Shown here in pieces: positions 1 to 10,200 of a stretch of DNA of 64,000 bases. This stretch comes from Zygaena filipendulae. Its lineage: Eukaryota > Arthropoda > Insecta > Lepidoptera > Zygaenidae. The notes beneath the pieces are model-generated. The model was not told where the DNA came from, searched no databases, and saw only the letters and a program-made list of their open reading frames with translations. Location: positions 6,974,001-7,038,000 of the forward strand of contig OU015666.1 of assembly GCA_907165275.2 (NCBI GenBank), written 5' to 3'. Position 1 is the stretch's first letter. The number at the start of each line of letters is the position of its first letter. The translations under genes were made by a program, and so were the position numbers.

Positions 1-955
1 GATTTTTTTTCTTTCTGACGTAAGTTTAATAACTTTATGAGCTATTTCTTGTTCACAAAAAACACACTTTATATTTCTATGAAATATGTAAAAGCTCACA
101 AAATATTATTCACAAAACTAACTTTAAAGCACAAACAAGCCAGAGCGTTTTACATATAATAACATGAACGCGTTGTTTTGTGATGAGCTTTATTATATAA
201 TATATATATAATTACATTAAAGTGAAAGGTTATAGGTGAACCTATAGTTTGATGTAATACTTACCTTAACTTATTTTAATATGTATTTTAACCGACCAAA
301 AAAAGTTATAATTTGACACGTTTAGCGCCGTGATATACTGTGATGACGTTATGGCGACGGAAAGTAGTGTGAGGACGGTGCGAGAGAGTGAGAGATAGAG
401 AAAAAGTAAAAGGGAAAGAAAGACAGAGATATGAATAGGTACATGTTTCACTGCAGCTGCTCGTTCGATTCGAAGACGATTTTTGTTTCTTCGGCTTATG
501 AAAATCGGCAGATTATATTTTTCCCGCTATCTTTGAGTTATTTACTTTAAAATAAAAAATAAATCAACTGCGCTCGAGAATGTCGAAGTTGCGTTTTTTT
601 TTTTGCAAGTTTGTGATCCTCTAACTCCCTTACGTCACATTCAAATGGTCAGATTATTCATATACATACTTCTCACTATGTAATTAACCCACCATATCTT
701 AATCTGACGCGCTCGAGTATTTCGAGTTATCGATTTTTTTTTACTAATCTGATCGGTTATTCTAGACGCACCCACCAGTGTAGAGGGCCTATATTTGGTG
801 GAGGTACTCAACATGGTGCAAGGTACCCCCCTTATGTTCATCTGACGCGCTTTAGCTAATCCACAAATCCCCTCTTGGCGGTCCGTACTATTAGTGTTAG
901 AAGTAGGTAACCAACTCACTCTTTTCCTGCATCATCCCGGCTATTTACTCTATAA
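1..955. other. AT-rich non-genic stretch, no gene seen
   Basis: No exon with conserved protein similarity is visible on either strand. Around 640-920 there is repeat-like sequence in which the word ATCTGACGCGCT occurs twice (near 700 and 838), suggesting a dispersed repeat, but I cannot assign a family. The stretch presumably lies in the last intron of the FPPS gene whose final exon follows. Confidence 0.4.
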
Positions 956-1146
956 TCCTACTAATATTATAAATGTGAAAGTGTGGATGTTTGTTACTCA
1001 ACCACGCAAAAACGGTTGAACGGATTTGGATGAAATTTGGCATGCACTTTGTCAGGGGTACGGAGAAGGACATAAGGCACTTTAAATCCCGGAATTCCCA
1101 CGGGAACTCCAAAATTACCGCGGGTGAAACCGCGAGGCACAGCTAG
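956..1146 (+). mobile_element. Helitron-like non-autonomous element, full length
   Basis: The copy begins TCCTACTAATATTATAAA after an A and ends in CTAG before a T. About 10 bp before the end is a hairpin made from two CCGCGG-type blocks around GTGAAA. TC start, 3' hairpin, CTAG end and A/T target are the Helitron signature; the sequence resembles the dispersed lepidopteran family often called Lep1. It has no coding capacity. At least a dozen related copies lie in this window on both strands. Confidence 0.75.
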
Positions 1147-1174
1147 TATGTATATAAATCATCTATGTTCACAG

Positions 1175-1510
1175 GACGACTACATAGATTGCTACGGTGA
1201 CCGGTCAGTAAGCGGCAAGGATGGCACCGACATCCAAGAAGGGAAATGCTCGTGGCTGGCCGTTCAAGCGCTAAAGCGCTGCACGCCCAAACAGCGAAAA
1301 GTCTTCGAAAAGTGCTACTCTATCAACGAGCCGGCGTGCGTCGAACGAATTCAGCAGCTATACAACGCTTTAAAACTACCAGAAGTTTACAGTGAATTCG
1401 AAAAAAGTTACTACGAGAACTTAAGGAAGGAATACAGCTCGTTACCGACTACTTTGCCGGCCGCGATTTTTACATCGCTCACCGATATGATATACAAAAG
1501 AGTACAGTAA
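1175..1510 (+). CDS. FPPS: Farnesyl diphosphate synthase, C-terminal exon (partial gene)
   Basis: This is the last exon of a farnesyl pyrophosphate synthase, the enzyme that condenses IPP with DMAPP and then GPP to make FPP for the mevalonate branch (juvenile hormone and prenylation in insects). The acceptor is CAG|GAC with phase 0. The exon opens with the second aspartate-rich motif (DDYID, residues 1-5 of the exon), which binds magnesium diphosphate, followed by CYGD, a GTDIQEGKCSWL block and the family's C-terminal helices, ending in IYKRVQ before TAA. This gives 111 residues, the expected size of the C-terminal part. An open frame continues upstream to 1124, but that part is Helitron and intron sequence. 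The rest of the gene lies to the left of the window. A copy number above one is common in Lepidoptera, so paralogue identity is open. Confidence 0.9.
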   Translation, partial: DDYIDCYGDRSVSGKDGTDIQEGKCSWLAVQALKRCTPKQRKVFEKCYSINEPACVERIQQLYNALKLPEVYSEFEKSYYENLRKEYSSLPTTLPAAIFTSLTDMIYKRVQ

Positions 1511-1627
1511 TTTTACCTTTAGATAGCACCTGAGTGACAGTTTAAACGTGATACGCGTGTATGAACAACACTTTATTTATTTGAAATATTTTTATACCTT
1601 CAAACTCTGATCAAGATTTCGTGTTAC

Positions 1628-1962
1628 AATAGGGATGTTGACAACATTTGAAAATCAAAATTTTAATTAGTCCGTCTTTTAGAAAATTAAAAAACAATAG
1701 ACACGTATTTTTTGCTTTTTCAAATAAATTAAAATATACAGAGATAAAGCACATTAAAGTTTAGGGTGAAGGGGTTGTGACGTCACTAACCGCAAAAACC
1801 GCCATACAAAATGTCAGAATAGTGACGTCACGCGAAATTTCAACTCAATATATCGCCGTTATTTTTTGATTACGTAAAAAAAGAAAAAATACGTGTTCAA
1901 TATTTTTTTAATAATCTACAAGACGGACTAAAATTTTTAAAAAATTTGTCAACATGCCCATT
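1628..1962. mobile_element. MITE with CRE palindromes, copy 1
   Basis: The element is about 335 bp, bounded by imperfect inverted repeats AATAGGGATGTTGACAA and its near-complement ending CATGCCCATT. Two TGACGTCA palindromes lie inside at 1778-1785 and 1823-1830. Related copies are at 2092-2660, 4924-5165 and 24685-25006. No ORF. The superfamily is not clear from the ends. Confidence 0.6.
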
Positions 1963-2091
1963 AACTGTGGGCTATTTGAAGCTAGGACCTATAGGTGACT
2001 AAATTTTAGTTTTTGGCAGGGCCATCTTTAGTCGTCAAAGTGGTTTTTGGTCCGTTATGTAGATTCAGTACCTAATAAAAAAATTATTGAC

Positions 2092-2660
2092 AATAGGGAT
2101 GTTCAAGACTTATGAAAATCAAAATTCTAATAAGTTCGTCAGTTAGAAAATAAAAACTAAAAGACACACGACGACCCGATTGGCGCAATGGTCACCATGC
2201 CTGCCCGCTAATCAAGAGGTTCCGGGTTCGATTCCCTGTGGGGGTGGACTTTGTGTGATGAACACAGGGTTACATTTTCCAGTCTGGGTGTGTATATATA
2301 TATCTATAGTATAATATATATGTAATAATATGTGTAATATATACCACGTTTGCTTCGTTTCCACGACACAATCTTACAGCTTAGTGTGGGATCAAGTAGA
2401 TCTGTGTGTTGTGAAGTGGATTATTATTATTAATATTTTTTACTTCTTCAAATTAATAAAAATATACATACATAGATAAAGCGCATTAAAGTTTAGGTTC
2501 ATCGGTATAAGCCTCGTACAAACTGCACTGGGTATAGTGACGTCACGCGCACTTATTACACCGTTATTTTTTCATTACGTAAAAAAAGAAAAAATACTTA
2601 TTCAATATTTTTTATTAATCTACATGAGGCACTAAAAAAAATTTTGTCAACTAGCCCATT
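2092..2660. mobile_element. CRE-palindrome MITE, copy 2, split by a SINE
   Basis: The left end (AATAGGGATGTT) and right end (TAGCCCATT) match copy 1. The middle is interrupted by a tRNA-like SINE at about 2168-2436. One TGACGTCA remains at 2538-2545. A further inverted, partial copy follows at about 2661-2830. Confidence 0.55.
2168..2436 (+). mobile_element. tRNA-derived SINE
   Basis: An A box TGGCGCAATGG (2181-2191) and B box GGTTCGATTCC (2225-2235) are spaced as in a tRNA pol III promoter. They are followed by an unrelated tail with TA repeats and a conserved block (ACGTTTGCTTCGTTTCCACG) ending near a TTATTATTAT run. Reverse-strand relatives lie at 8466-8648 and 18393-18550. I see no acceptor-stem pairing, so this is not a functional tRNA. 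Confidence 0.65.
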
Positions 2661-2849
2661 GTTTTCTTTTTTGCGTAATGAAAAAAATCACGGTGAAATG
2701 TCACTGGTAGTTTATATGGGGTAAGTCACGAGCTCCCACTCCGCAACTTTAATGCGCTTCATAAAAAAATCAAAAAATACGTGTATTATTTTTATTTAAC
2801 TAACGGACTAAATAGAATTTTGATTTTCGTACCCCGCGCGGCACCATAA

Positions 2850-3503
2850 GAACAAATAACACAACAAAATATAGGTGTATTCTACCTTAGTATATTCCAA
2901 AAATATAATGCTATGTACACATTAAATAGGTTTAGCGAATCTATATTTAAATAAAGTACGTCTCGGAAAATTACCTATTACAAAATGTGGTCAGATGTTT
3001 CCAAATACGAGACATTTTCATGCATGTTTTGAGTTAAAGATTATATGTTAGAGAATACAATTGAAGGCTAAAACTCATTGAAGTGGTTTTATTTATAAGT
3101 ATGGCAAATAATTATATTACCTAACGCCTAATTTCTATATAAACTTATTTCAAAATAAGGTACCTACGTAAAACGAAAATGTCTATTTTATACAATTTTC
3201 TATAATATTATTATTATTATTCATAAATATAAACAAAACTCGCATAAAATAACATGCAGTAACTGTGAACACCGGTATGACCCCTATATGGTATAAACCC
3301 AAGCACCCGGTTTAGACCGGGTGGACGCCCAATGCCCATCCATAGCCAGTATGTGAAATAAATTGTATCCTTATTCTAAATGAAATAATTAAAAATACGT
3401 AAGTTTTCGTTTTGTGTATTTGTAACTATGCTCGCCGCCGCCGCCCCGTGACGGAGCTGGTTTTCATTAAAAGGTTTTCTTATGAAAGATTCCTATACAG
3501 TTA
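2850..3503. other. Non-genic stretch, nothing recognised
   Basis: AT-rich sequence with scattered stops. I see no gene, tandem array or element end that I can support. Confidence 0.4.
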
Positions 3504-3967
3504 GAGCGTTTTCACATTATCCGATCCGATATCGGTGTCGGACGACGATAGCCGACATCCGATAGCCGACACCATGTGCTATTTTCACATATTTCCGACA
3601 AAATCGTTCCGATACGGCCATTTGCTCCATAGCTTAGTGCGGGCAGGTCATCATCATCAGACTATAATAGAAAACTTTATTTGCTGTATCTGACAACCAA
3701 ACTAGTAAAGAAGCTCAAAATGGCCGCCGCGCATCAGGCTCTACGCACACAGAGACAATTTAGATACACGTACAGCACACATACAAACATTATCGTCCGA
3801 CGGCTCACGGGCGTCCGATGGTGCCGCCAGCGTATCGGTGTCGGCTCCGATATCCGATATCGGGCCGGACAATATGAAAGACAGGTACATATTTCATACA
3901 TTTTGCTTGCCCCGATATCGTGTCGGCGTCCGACACCGATATCGGATCGGATAGTGTGAAAACGCTC
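3504..3967. mobile_element. PIF/Harbinger-type MITE with long inverted ends
   Basis: The 464-bp unit has about 40-bp inverted ends starting GAGCGTTTTCACA and carrying CCGATATCGG and GTGTCGG palindromic words. It is flanked by TTA on both sides (3501-3503 and 3968-3970), the 3-bp TWA target duplication of PIF/Harbinger elements. No transposase. Open frames inside are by-products of the GC-rich ends. Confidence 0.7.
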
Positions 3968-3970
3968 TTA

Positions 3971-4923
3971 TAGCTTTCAGATCCTATAATAATAATTGGA
4001 CATAGGGTACTTTTGATCACGGAAAGAGCGGTACATATTAAATTACGGTATTGATACTGATAAATGTTATCAAATTCATTTATTATTAAATACGTGTCAT
4101 ATTTCCTCAATATTTTTAAAACATGCAACAATACGATTTCCAGCGCACCATTCTCAAAACCAAAATAAGCGAAATGCTGTTGCCACTTTCTTACTACCCG
4201 ACCTACCAAATAGACGAGTTCATTGTTATGGTCTCATTAAAAATACTACGTATGTTCATAAATTTTGGGAAGATTTTGGGGCTGACTCCCACTGGCGAGA
4301 CAAGTATAATATCATGGAAATCACCAATCACCCATCTGTGGACACTTGTGATTTGTGACACGATTTAAAAACTACTGCAAACCATTGTATTCATTTCATT
4401 CATTTATTTGCTATTGCTGATTTTGAACATCTAAGGGACGTATACCGTATTACATATACGCGAGCTAAATCGTGAGGAATTTTGAGAACTGTGCGCTGAA
4501 ATTTTTTAATAATCAAATGCTACTGCAGTGTGAATATTATGTGTAATGTGCTATTAATATTAATTTTGACTAGTAAGCACCAATTTGACTATATAATTAT
4601 AATACTTTATAGTTCATACAAAAAATATTTACAACATTACTTTTATTAACATGGCTATATGCAAAGCCGATACAAACACATTTTTTATGACATTAAAATC
4701 ATCAGTAGGTAATTATACAATATTATATTTATAACTAGAAAAGTAAGGTTTGAGTGAACAAATATTTTGTTTTCTAAGTAGGTATACCTATTTATAATAC
4801 AAGTTCGAAAACATAAAGAAACCATTAATTGAGCGACTAAACTTTAAATATAAACACATTATGTAGAAAAGCATTTATAACGACAAGAAGACACTATGAA
4901 TGACAATAAAAAACAGGGTGACA
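3971..4923. other. Non-genic stretch, nothing recognised
   Basis: AT-rich with no supported gene. Open frames at 3805-4209 and 4123-4368 partly overlap the MITE and each other and show no recognisable domain. Confidence 0.4.
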
Positions 4924-5165
4924 CAATAGGGATGTTGACGACTTTTGAAAATCAAAATTCTAATAGATAAAGGGGATTAAAGTTTAGGGTGGGGGCTCGT
5001 GACGTCACTTACCGCTATAAGCCGCCATACTAACTGCACTGTAGTGACGTCGCGCGAAATTTCAACTCAATGTATCGCCGTTATTTTTTGATTACGTAAA
5101 AAAGAAATACGTATCCAATATTTTTTATTAATCTACACGACACAGACTAAAAAAAAAATAGTCAA
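4924..5165. mobile_element. CRE-palindrome MITE, copy 3 (shortened)
   Basis: It starts AATAGGGATGTTGACG and repeats the internal order of copy 1, including TGACGTCA at 5001-5008; the second site is degraded to TGACGTCG. The left part and the right end are shortened. Confidence 0.5.
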
Positions 5166-6240
5166 ATATTCTATTTCACAAATTTGTATTTCACGGTGCT
5201 AACAATATCAATTTAACCAATTCGTTGCGGATAGCACGACAGGCGTGTCATCATTCCTTTCAACAACTGAACGTATTTAACCGTACTAGTAGTAAATAGT
5301 AGTAGTAAATTAAAAAAAAATACTTTTTTTTTCACATGGCTGAAGTTCACAATTAAAATATGTAAAAACTATTCATGAATTAAATTAAACGATAAGAAAA
5401 CGACCAACACGTTTTATTTATAATATTTATCTACAAAATTCGACTGCCCTACGGTAAAACAATGCAGCGGGATAAATTTCACAGGAGGAGCACAAAACAG
5501 GAAATCACTTTACCTTCCATAGTTTAACGATTTTCTTAATTTTAATTTATCTAGACTAAAGCCTTTTTGATGGTTGTATGGGGGAACGTTCGTTATACGT
5601 GAAAAAAGCCAAAAATACGAAAAAAAAACTCATTTAAAAAAAAATATCAGTTGATTTGTTTTTCCGTAGGACTGAAGTTTATGCAGCCGCAGGTATAACC
5701 ACGGGCACTATCATTATTATTTCACAATTTAAAATTTACACACATTTAGAAACAAACACAAATCACCTCCTAGAGGTTAAGCATAACAATTTCATAACAA
5801 GAACTAACTGCCTTACGCACTGACGATGACAAAACCATAATTATCATAACCATAACCATAGTACCACCACATCTTAGGGACGAATTAAAATAGGCCGACA
5901 CCTTTTATATCATGGTAATGCCGACCACAAGTCTAGGGTTATCACAAGTATACAATATCTAAAATAATAACATTGACCGTAGCGTAACGACGCGGAAACC
6001 CTTGCGGGATCCGGAAAAAAACGTTGTATGTAATTAAATAACCATGTTTTAATATCAATTGAAATTCGTTTAGAGTTCGATTCTTCGTACAGTAATGAAA
6101 CTAGCGCCATCCGCTATAAAAATGACATCAAAGATATTTGAATTCAAAAGAACTTGATAGTATATTATTAAAAATGGGGATAATCTTGCAGTATTGTATC
6201 ATAATGTATTATATAGTCGTTTTTGGTAGTTTGATTATAT
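5166..6240. other. Non-genic stretch, nothing recognised
   Basis: AT-rich, no exon, no element ends I can pair. Confidence 0.4.
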
Positions 6241-6242
6241 TC

Positions 6243-6430
6243 AACTAGTTGATCCCCCGTGGTTTCACTCGCGATAATTTCTGAGTTTCCGTGGGAATTT
6301 CGGATTAAAATAGAACGCACGATGCATTTCAATGTAAATAACTTCAGAAAAGAAAGAAATCTGAACTGGCTGTATGGACTTAGATTCCTTTGCCATCTCC
6401 AAAGGAAGTAATTTAACAAAAACAAAAAAC
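6243..6430 (-). repeat. Helitron-like 3' fragment joined to a dispersed repeat
   Basis: From 6243 the reverse-strand Helitron-like 3' end is readable (ACTAGTTGATCCCCCGTGG, then GGAATTTCGG). It runs into sequence shared with the CTTTCGGGAAAGGCAA family (GATGCATTTCAATGTAAATA, and TGTATGGACTTAGATTCC), also found at 15065-15255 and 37230-37470. Confidence 0.45.
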
Positions 6431-6767
6431 CGACCAAGCTCCGCGTCACGCGTCCTTAACATTTTGCCCGTCGCCGTAACCTTCTCTGTTCAGCCGTCTT
6501 CGAATTCAACTAGTTGACTGAGTAGCGGCGAACCGTCCGTTCGTTGATCGTATACGTATCGTATCGTAGACCAACTGTAAATGGATGTAGGTAACTATAC
6601 TCTATCCACGGAGACAAGGGAAAACATAGACTCGTTTGTGATTGGTCAGCAATAACCAATGCATTTACTTAGTCTGTTCGTCTTTGCGGTACCCGTACTG
6701 GTATTCGTGGCATTCAGAATATATTATGCCCACTATCTTTTTACATGAGATTACGTGCCATCATGGT

Positions 6768-6905
6768 TTATTTATTTATTTATTATTTATTTAATCCTTT
6801 ATTGCACATAAAATAACAATGACACAGTACCTAAAGAAAAAGGAGAAAGCAAATGGCGGTCTTATCGCATAGTTGCGATCTCTTCCAGACAACCAATTAT
6901 GCGAA
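6768..6905 (-). repeat. LINE 3' tail fragment
   Basis: TTTATT repeats are followed by ATCCTTTATTGCACATAAAA and by GGCGGTCTTATCGCATAG, a layout like the reverse complement of common lepidopteran non-LTR 3' ends. No coding part is attached. Confidence 0.4.
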
Positions 6906-7292
6906 AGGACAAACAAAAAGTTTTAGTAATTATAGTAAAGTAGTAAGGTTTAGTAATTATAATAATAATAATTTAAGCTATACACTGCGCTCACACCCCG
7001 ATATATGCACCGAGGTATGCGGTCACACCGTGACGCTACACGCGGCACCATCGGAAGACCAGCGTCGGGTCCCTGACGGATCCCTGATATTCTGAGCTGG
7101 TTGTCATTTTGTTGCGACACGTCGTTGCGCTGTTTTTTGTTGGTGCATATTTAATATTGATTTATTTTTTCTTGCCTACCGCTGTCGTAACAAATAAAGT
7201 TAATTTCATTTCATTTCTATATTAACTCGTCTCCGTGGATAGAGTACAGGCCGTCCACACAACGCCCACCGCTAGTGTGTAGGTGCCGCGAC

Positions 7293-10200
7293 TTATCTGT
7301 CGCAGTCGTCGGCGGGCGGCGGCGGCGCCAGGTGGGGCAGCTGGGGCGCGTGCATCAGCCGGCGGTGCGCCTCGGAGCCGGTGAGCGCCGCCACCGTGAC
7401 GCCCGCGCGGTACGCCGCCGGGATGCGCACGTAGCGGGTGCGCGTGCGCGCCGGCGCCGAGTGCGAGTGCGAGTGCGAGTGCGCGTGCGCGTGCGAGTGG
7501 TCGTGCGAGTGCGACTGACCGCACGACGCCGCACCGCGGTCGCCGGCGGCGGAGGCGCGCGACTCGCGGATCAAGTTCACCACTTGACCTGCGGATGCAG
7601 GGAAAACAAACATGCCAAGTTAATTGTAAATTTTGTCATAAATATAATATGTACATAGATACGTATATGTTTAAGGAACATAGAGGAGGACAATATTATA
7701 ATAAGTGAATATATTGCGAGCGATTTACAAAAATTGTTTACTATCTCCAAAATAGGTCACTTTTTCCTTTAGGTAAATATGGTACTCAATAAAGTGTTTC
7801 TCATTCATTTATTTATTAATTATATACTTTTGCAAATGATTAAATAAACTGCTATTGTTAATCTTTCCATTGCAATACCTACTAGTTTTGTTTGTAAATT
7901 TAACCTGTCTCCTTGTATATGTAAGTACATAATATATAAACGTAGCGTTAATGGATTAATAATGACTATTAATCCTTCGTGTGTTAGACGTGGATCCACG
8001 TTCGAAAAATCTTTACCCTAGTGTGCGTTCAGTGTTCACGATCGACACACCGCACACCGCACACCGGTGCCGGTACTCACCGAGCACGTTGTACGTGTGG
8101 AACCGGCGATCGGGCACCGCCGCCAGCGGCGCGAGGTCGGTGTGCGGCGCGAACCGCGCCAGCACGTCGCGCGCGCGCACCAGCAGCGCCGAGGGGGACG
8201 CGAGCCGCGGCCACAGCGCGGCGGCGCGCGCGCACTCCGCCGGGTTGCACAGGTACACGCCGCGCGGCGACACGCCGAACACCATCTGGTGGTGCCACGC
8301 GTCCGGCACCGGCTCGCTGTCGCAGCCGGCCTGCAGGTTCAGCGTCAGGATCGGCACCGCGCCTGCGAACAGGTTGAACATGGGACGTATTCAAGATACC
8401 CTTCTTTTCAGTATATATTCAGTATTTGATTTTAAATTTAAAAAAATAATAATAATAATATTCCACTACACACAGATCTACTTGATCCCATACTTAGCTA
8501 TTATTAGCTTGTGTCGTGGAAACCAAGCAAACGTGGTATAGTATAGTATATATAAAATAAATAAAAAAATAAAAAATAAATAAAAATCGAACCCGGAACC
8601 TCTTGATTAGCCGGCAGACATGGTGACCTACTACGCCAATCGGGTCGTCATTAAAAACTGTTCTTTATTTTCTAAAGAATCGGATTATGAAAATAATTTA
8701 CTTACTAAAAGAATTTGACTGTATGGTTCAACCTTCACCTTCGCCTATCTCAGAAGGGGCGAAAATTATAAAACAAGGCCAACGTGTTCCAATCTGAGCA
8801 AGGGCATGAACTCATTGTAAAACGCTTAAATCTAACGTCCGCGTCCCATCAACGGGGCAAGCTCAAGCTACCGATCGTTAGAGTCATAAATCTTCTTCAT
8901 TTATAAATAAAAATGAATGTTTGTATGTCTGTCGTCTATGCGTTTCGAAACCATTGGTCCGATTATGATAAAACTTTGGCGGGTTGTTCTGCCTGCAAAG
9001 GTTCCTGATCCCAAAACTCACGCGGGTGAAACCGCGGGGGTCAGCTAGTATAATATGATTATACTCCAAATCCGTGTGATAGAACCACTCACCGATCGAT
9101 ATCCAATCGGCGAGCCAGTGCGGCAGCGACACGGCGCGCTCGGGGTAGGTTGGGAAGAAGCGCGCCGTGACCAGTCCGTCGGAGGCGCGCTGTATGCCGC
9201 ACACCAGCTCCGCCGCCGTGCAGCCGGCCACGGCGCGCGACAGCAGATACCTGGCGAGAGGCGAGTGGCGACACACATCACACAGCACGGTTCTCACCGG
9301 TGCTACGGTGCTAAGGTGGAGGTTCGTGCCGCGACCGAGACTAACGACCGAGACCGGAGATCGCGACCGTTACTTGATCATTGGCAATATACAGGGTGTC
9401 AGAAAACCTCCAACATATCCGAAACTATGATATTCCCTACACCATTACGAACATTTTAGACGTGAAAATTCAGCTAGGAAATCAACGGTTTCAAGATATT
9501 AAGCCTCAAAGTTTCGTAAATTTTGTTCTACTTATTGCATATTTTTGTAGTTTATCACGTGACCAATATTTTTTCTAAAGTAACTTGGTAGTATTTATTC
9601 AAAACATGATAGGCTTACAGTGTTCGCCAAATCGCCACTCTTGTTACAGTTATTGTGTAGATAGTTGTACTGTGATGTAGATTTGTGCGCTATATTTTTT
9701 TTTAACCTAAATATAAAATTACATTTCCCAACAATATTTTTACTGCATAATAACTTCAATTACTATTTTATATGGATTCCTAGCGGTTATGTCGCCGGTC
9801 TTTTTACATCCTGTATAAGCGACATTTTTACAACCTGTATAAGCGACAGTTCGCAAGCGAGACAGAGACAGGACACAGCGAGACGGTCGCTGCCCCGTAC
9901 AAGCAGTGTCTCGTGTCGCGCTAGGAAAGCCCACAAGATCCAAATAGTGTTACTAAAGACCAAAGTTCTCTGCCTCGTGTCTGTCTGTTCGCAAAAAACT
10001 CAGAGACTACTAAACGGATTCTCATACGGTTTTCACCAATAGATATAATAGTGATTCAAGGCTTTCAAGACGAAGATTTATACGTATAGTTTATTTATCC
10101 TAGAATTTCCGCGGGACCTCCGAAATTACCGCGAGTGAAATCACGGTAATTTCCGCGGGACCTCCGAAATTACCGCGGGTGAAATCGCGGGGGACAGCTA

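Noticed and set aside
641..919. 92-residue reverse-strand gene
   Set aside because: No start context, no domain; the area looks like a dispersed repeat.
1124..1174. N-terminal extension of the FPPS frame
   Set aside because: This part is Helitron and intron tail; a CAG acceptor at 1174 and family similarity starting at DDYID show the real exon border.
2171..2240. tRNA gene
   Set aside because: A and B boxes are present, but acceptor-stem pairing is missing and the sequence continues into a SINE tail shared with other copies.
7222..8541. Several overlapping long frames on both strands
   Set aside because: They are by-products of GC-rich coding exons 6 and 7 of the C39-like gene; only one frame splices in phase.
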